16,175 nucleotides of DNA from NCBI GenBank assembly GCA_944336815.1, contig CALVLG010000012.1:1-16175 (forward strand), written 5' to 3'. This DNA comes from an uncultured Bacilli bacterium (lineage in GTDB: Bacteria; Bacillota_I; Bacilli_A; RF39; UBA660). A model generated the notes under the pieces. The model saw nothing but the letters and a program-made list of their open reading frames with translations, was not told the origin of the DNA and did no database searches. Of the stretch, positions 13,267 through 16,175 are shown piece by piece. The translations under genes were made by a program, and so were the position numbers. Within the stretch, counting starts at the first letter, position 1. Each line of letters begins with the position of its first letter.

Positions 13267-13918
13267 ACGTAGCTCTTCCTCTTACCAAAACATAGTTTAA
13301 ATCATGAACGTTAATAGCTAACGAAACATATACTTTTTGGGTTATTTCTTCTTTTAAAACTTCACTTACTTTACCAACTAAAATATTCCCCGGAATATCT
13401 GTAAAATCTGACGTATAAACAAGAGACCCCGTTTGAATTTCTTCTTTACTTGTAATATCTTTAATTACCATTTTATCCCCTTCTTTTTGTAACATCCCAT
13501 AACTATTTTGTACTTTAACCGAATACATCGCCGCATCACTATTTAATAACGTAACTTCGCTATAAGACTGAAAAACTTGGCTAACTTTCCCAACTAATCC
13601 TTTTTCATTAACAACGACATCCCCCTTTTTAATTCCCTCTTTATCCCCTTTCAAGATTGTTACTTTATCAAAAAAAGTATATGGATCATGAATAATTACT
13701 TTGCTAACTATCCCTGTCTTTAAAAAGTCATCTTCTAAAGCATAAAGATCTAATAATTCTAAATAATTTTCTTTCATTCTTTCATACTCAGCATCTAAAA
13801 CAACACTCTTAGCTAAATTAAAATCTTTTTTTATTAAATATGCATAAAAAAGTTCTTTTAAAAAAAAGAAAAGTGGTAAAGAAACCAATAAAAATATATA
13901 AAACCATTTCTTTTTCAC
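13259..13918 (-). CDS. mreC: Rod-shape-determining protein MreC
   Basis: 219 residues, shorter than the usual 270-290. A membrane helix (about 5-25) is followed by a short helical linker (about 30-62) and the beta-rich MreC core: 'KVIIHDPYTFFDKVTILKG' (73-91), 'GIKKGDVVVNEKGLVGKV' (95-112) and 'GNILVGKV' nearer the C-terminus. The protein sits outside the membrane and links MreB filaments to wall synthases. The start is GTG at 13918, overlapping the radC stop as GTGA, with GGAGGT about 8 bases upstream inside radC. mreB, which normally precedes mreC, is absent here. Confidence 0.93.
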   Translation of the reverse strand: MKKKWFYIFLLVSLPLFFFLKELFYAYLIKKDFNLAKSVVLDAEYERMKENYLELLDLYALEDDFLKTGIVSKVIIHDPYTFFDKVTILKGDKEGIKKGDVVVNEKGLVGKVSQVFQSYSEVTLLNSDAAMYSVKVQNSYGMLQKEGDKMVIKDITSKEEIQTGSLVYTSDFTDIPGNILVGKVSEVLKEEITQKVYVSLAINVHDLNYVLVRGRATYE

Positions 13919-14604
13919 CCTAAATTACCTCCATATCTTTCTAAAAAACTAAAATAAGACGATGCACCAACAATCACATGATCAATTAACGAAATGCCCA
14001 TCATTTCCCCAATCTTTTTTAACTTTTTCGTTATTTCTATATCAGCTTTACTAGGTAAAATCCGCCCGCTTGGATGATTATGAACACATATAATTTTTAC
14101 CGCATTTAATAAAACCGCTTCCCGAAAAATATCTCTTGGATGAACCAAACTTTGATTGCTTGTTCCCATAAATAACAACTTTCTTTCTAAAACGTAATTT
14201 TGACTATCTAAATAAAGAACATAAAATTTTTCTTGGCTTTCATGCCTAAAAATATTCTTAAAATACTCAAAAACATCTTTACTTTCTTTTATTTGTACCA
14301 TTTCATCTTCTTGTTTTCTATTACATCTTTTTCCCAATTCTAAAGAAGCTAACAAAGTAAGAGCTTTTACTTCGCCCATCCCAAAAATCTTTTTTAAAGA
14401 AGCCATCCTAGCATTAGCAAGCCCATCAAGACCATGGTAATTTTTTAATATCTCTCTAGCCAAATCCAAAACAGAACAAGATTTAGACCCGCTTCTAAGA
14501 ACGATTGCCAATAAATCTAAGTCAGTTAAATTTTCTATCCCATATTTTTTAGCTTTTTCCCGTGGTTTTTCTTCAAATGTTAAATCTTTAATTAAATAAC
14601 TCAT
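13915..14604 (-). CDS. radC: RadC/YsxA family JAB1/MPN metalloprotein
   Basis: 229 residues. An N-terminal helical UPF0758 domain with a helix-hairpin-helix-like segment (LKKIFGMGEVKALTLLASLELGK, about 70-92, quoted in part: FGMGEVKALTLLASLE) is followed by the JAMM domain, with VHNHPSG (174-180) and Asp188 giving His175-x-His177-x10-Asp188. The name RadC is historical; a DNA-repair role was withdrawn and the function is not settled. It overlaps both neighbours: the SPOR gene by ATGA and mreC by GTGA. In B. subtilis radC also sits just ahead of mreBCD. Confidence 0.94.
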   Translation of the reverse strand: MSYLIKDLTFEEKPREKAKKYGIENLTDLDLLAIVLRSGSKSCSVLDLAREILKNYHGLDGLANARMASLKKIFGMGEVKALTLLASLELGKRCNRKQEDEMVQIKESKDVFEYFKNIFRHESQEKFYVLYLDSQNYVLERKLLFMGTSNQSLVHPRDIFREAVLLNAVKIICVHNHPSGRILPSKADIEITKKLKKIGEMMGISLIDHVIVGASSYFSFLERYGGNLG

Positions 14605-15020
14605 ACTTCCCCCATCTCTTCTAAAATCTTTGTATTTAAAAACATAATCGTCTTATCATTTTCCGCTTTTAAAAGAAGCGTATTATATTCATCTATTTTT
14701 TGGGGATTAGAAACCACAAATTCTTTTTCATAATATAAAATATTTTCTTTTTGCAAAACATTAGCTATTTTTTGTAGTCCCTCTTTACTTTTAGATGCCC
14801 CGATTAAAACATGATAATATTTTTCACTTGGATAAATAATTGCCTCTGGATACTTAGCTTGAATTTTTTGGGCATTTTCTAAAGAAGCATAAGCCCCAAT
14901 TTGTAAAGCATATATTGTTTCCGCATGATTAGTTTCTTTATTCAAATAAAATAAAGTGCCAAAGGCTAAAATTGCCCCCGTTAAAATAGCTAATAAAGAT
15001 ATTATGATTTTCTTTTTCAT
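14601..15020 (-). CDS. SPOR-domain membrane protein, positional match to SpoIIB
   Basis: 139 residues. A short basic N-terminus, one membrane helix (about 5-26) and a SPOR-like domain (about 36-102) beginning 'YALQIGAYASLENAQKI', the usual start of the fold that binds denuded glycan at division septa. The start was taken as ATG at 15020, 5 bases after GGTG; the frame is open one codon further with TTG. In B. subtilis the gene before maf-radC is spoIIB, a SPOR protein of the sporulation septum, so this may be its counterpart, though at well under half the length. Septal targeting is inferred from the domain. Confidence 0.7.
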   Translation of the reverse strand: MKKKIIISLLAILTGAILAFGTLFYLNKETNHAETIYALQIGAYASLENAQKIQAKYPEAIIYPSEKYYHVLIGASKSKEGLQKIANVLQKENILYYEKEFVVSNPQKIDEYNTLLLKAENDKTIMFLNTKILEEMGEV

Positions 15021-15043
15021 CAAATCACCACTTTAAGAATAAC

Positions 15044-15070
15044 AAAAAAGACAAGCAAAACTTGTCGATT
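15044..15070 (-). terminator. Rho-independent terminator after the DUF421 gene
   Basis: Minus strand GACAAG-TTTTG-CTTGTC (15050-15066) followed by six Ts (15044-15049). On the plus strand the hairpin is followed by GATTTTT, so it may work in both directions. It separates the DUF421 gene from the SPOR-radC-mreC-mreD unit. Confidence 0.85.
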
Positions 15071-15071
15071 T

Positions 15072-15719
15072 TTAAACCTCACTTTTCTTAATAATATAAA
15101 TTTTTTTATTTTTATAAAAAGCATAAAAAACATTTGCCACCATAATTCTTTTTTGAGCTAATTCTTTTAAAAGCCAATTTTTATCTTTTTTAATAAACTG
15201 TAAAGTTTTTTTATTAATTTCCCCATCTAAAATAAGGGGCATCGGATAACTAGAGCGAAGGCGAAATGGTTTATATTGAAAAATCGATAATTTGCCATTG
15301 GGTTCCAAAAAAGCGTATTCAATTTCTCGAATATCATGAATACTTTTTTGGCGCATACTTAAAAGTAAATCATCCATGCTATACCGTTGTTTAATCATTT
15401 CATGATAATTAACTTTGCCATTACAAATAATTAATGAAGGCTTTCCCCCAAAAAAAGTTCGAAAAGTCCGGGATTTAATACTAATGAAGGCTAGTAAAAT
15501 TTCCAAGGCTCCAAGAATAGTAAGAGGGATAATCGTTTGCCATAAACTTTCATTTGTATTTTCAATTGAAATAGCAACTAACTCAGCCATTAATATGGAG
15601 ACAATTAAATCAATGATTCCTAATTGCCCTATTTCTCTTTTTCCCATTAACCGATATAAAAAAATAATAAAGAAATAGAAAAAAATAGTTCTTCCCACAA
15701 CAATTAAAATTTCACTCAT
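15072..15719 (-). CDS. DUF421/YetF-family membrane protein
   Basis: 215 residues from the chosen start. Three N-terminal membrane helices (about 3-23, 33-52, 62-82) precede a cytoplasmic beta domain. Family marks: GKREIGQLG (26-34) between helices 1 and 2, 'GKPSLIICNGKVN' (92-104), 'RYSMDDLL' (112-119) and 'EYAFLEPNGKLSIF' (134-147). In spore formers several YetF-family proteins sit in the spore inner membrane; others have no known role. The start was set at ATG 15719, 7 bases after AGGTG (15726-15730), since the GTG at 15728 overlaps that ribosome site. It is a single-gene unit closed by the terminator at 15044-15070. Confidence 0.88.
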   Translation of the reverse strand: MSEILIVVGRTIFFYFFIIFLYRLMGKREIGQLGIIDLIVSILMAELVAISIENTNESLWQTIIPLTILGALEILLAFISIKSRTFRTFFGGKPSLIICNGKVNYHEMIKQRYSMDDLLLSMRQKSIHDIREIEYAFLEPNGKLSIFQYKPFRLRSSYPMPLILDGEINKKTLQFIKKDKNWLLKELAQKRIMVANVFYAFYKNKKIYIIKKSEV

Positions 15720-15793
15720 ATTTTTCACCTAAATATATTATGGAAAAAATTCTATTTTTTTAAACAAAACATATACTTTATTAGGTGATTAAC

Positions 15794-16159
15794 ATGAAAA
15801 CTTTTAAAAAATATGGCAAAACACTTGGTTTCTTTACTATTTTTCTTTTCGTTTTCGCGGCAATTCTAACTTGTTTTAATCTTGGCAATCTTTTATATCA
15901 AAAAAGCACTGATACATTTATGATGATAGGCATGAGCATCGTATTTATGGTTATCGGTTTTAATTATGGCAAAAAAGCCCCTTCTAAAGGATATTTAGAA
16001 GGGTTAAAAATTGGTAGTCTTTTAATTTTCTTTCTATTAATCATTAACTTATTATTTTTTCAAACCGGTTTTGCTCTTTCCCGAATCATATATTACATCG
16101 TTTTAATATTAGCTAGCATTTTAGGAAGTATGGTTGGAATTAATAAAAAGCAAGATTAA
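15794..16159 (+). CDS. TIGR04086/YrzE-like four-helix membrane protein
   Basis: 121 residues with four predicted membrane helices (about 9-30, 38-55, 68-90, 94-114 in this numbering), a glycine-rich middle (GFNYGKKAPSKGYLEGLKIG) and a short basic tail. Length, helix spacing and the small-residue-rich middle fit the TIGR04086 (YrzE) family of Firmicutes, which has no assigned function. The start was set at ATG 15794 behind AGGTGATT; the GTG at 15785 is part of that ribosome site. It is divergent from the DUF421 gene across a 74-base AT-rich gap that shows only weak promoter-like hexamers. Confidence 0.7.
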   Translation: MKTFKKYGKTLGFFTIFLFVFAAILTCFNLGNLLYQKSTDTFMMIGMSIVFMVIGFNYGKKAPSKGYLEGLKIGSLLIFFLLIINLLFFQTGFALSRIIYYIVLILASILGSMVGINKKQD

Positions 16160-16175
16160 GATGGAGTTAGGACAA

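Noticed and set aside
15415..15678. 87-codon plus-strand frame opposite the DUF421 gene
   Set aside because: Antisense to a clear family member, no ribosome site.
1..16175. CRISPR array, insertion sequence, tRNA or rRNA gene, or prophage
   Set aside because: No regularly spaced repeats, no transposase or integrase, no cloverleaf or rRNA sequence seen.
1..16175. Genetic code 4 (TGA as Trp)
   Set aside because: TGA ends radC, nrdG and the SPOR gene at sensible places and Trp residues are encoded by TGG.

Overview
The window is AT-rich DNA from a low-GC Gram-positive bacterium of the Bacilli/Mollicutes-related Firmicutes. The evidence is the gene families (SpoIVFA/SpoIVFB-like pair, Prp with an N-extended L27, YetF/DUF421, YrzE-like protein) and a gene order matching the Bacillus subtilis spoIIB-maf-radC-mreBCD-minCD-spoIVFAB-rplU-prp-rpmA-spo0B-obg region. 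TGA is a stop codon (radC, nrdG and the SPOR gene end in TGA) and Trp is TGG, so this is not a genetic-code-4 mollicute. A compact anaerobic lineage such as an uncultured gut Bacilli order would fit; that placement is inference.

Layout, left to right. 1-242: start of a membrane or secreted protein running off the left edge, with a promoter whose spacer holds a run of ten Gs, then the divergent DUF192 gene (243-563). 566-2348: obg and an upstream GNAT gene, minus strand, with a promoter near 2367-2395. 2421-3798: a CPBP-family membrane protein lacking its catalytic histidines, followed by a membrane-anchored surface protein. 3881-4000: a short apparent transcription unit (extended -10, strong ribosome site, 9-codon ORF, terminator). 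4018-6582: a P-type Ca2+ ATPase. 6625-7678: the rplU-prp-rpmA operon with a clear sigma-A promoter, a structured L21-type leader and a terminator wrapped around the rpmA stop codon. 7685-12176: nrdD-nrdG-dut-spoIVFA-spoIVFB, one minus-strand run without an obvious internal terminator. 12345-12929: a divergent Crp/Fnr-family regulator. 12910-15020: SPOR-domain gene, radC, mreC, mreD, all overlapping by a few bases. 15072-15719: DUF421/YetF protein; 15794-16159: divergent YrzE/TIGR04086-like membrane protein. The last 16 bases hold no assignable gene. No gene-free gap exceeds 300 bases.

How it fits together: the window keeps the backbone of the old cell-shape/sporulation/ribosome cluster but is missing maf, mreB, minC, minD and spo0B, with deoxynucleotide metabolism genes inserted at one gap and a Ca2+ pump plus surface genes at another. 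Anaerobic dNTP synthesis (nrdD, nrdG), dUTP removal (dut) and a divergent Crp/Fnr regulator make one module; L21, L27 and the L27-processing protease Prp make another. The most striking unexplained signals are the poly-G promoter spacer at 114-145, the 11-bp-period direct repeat upstream of the CPBP gene, and the short transcript at 3881-4000.
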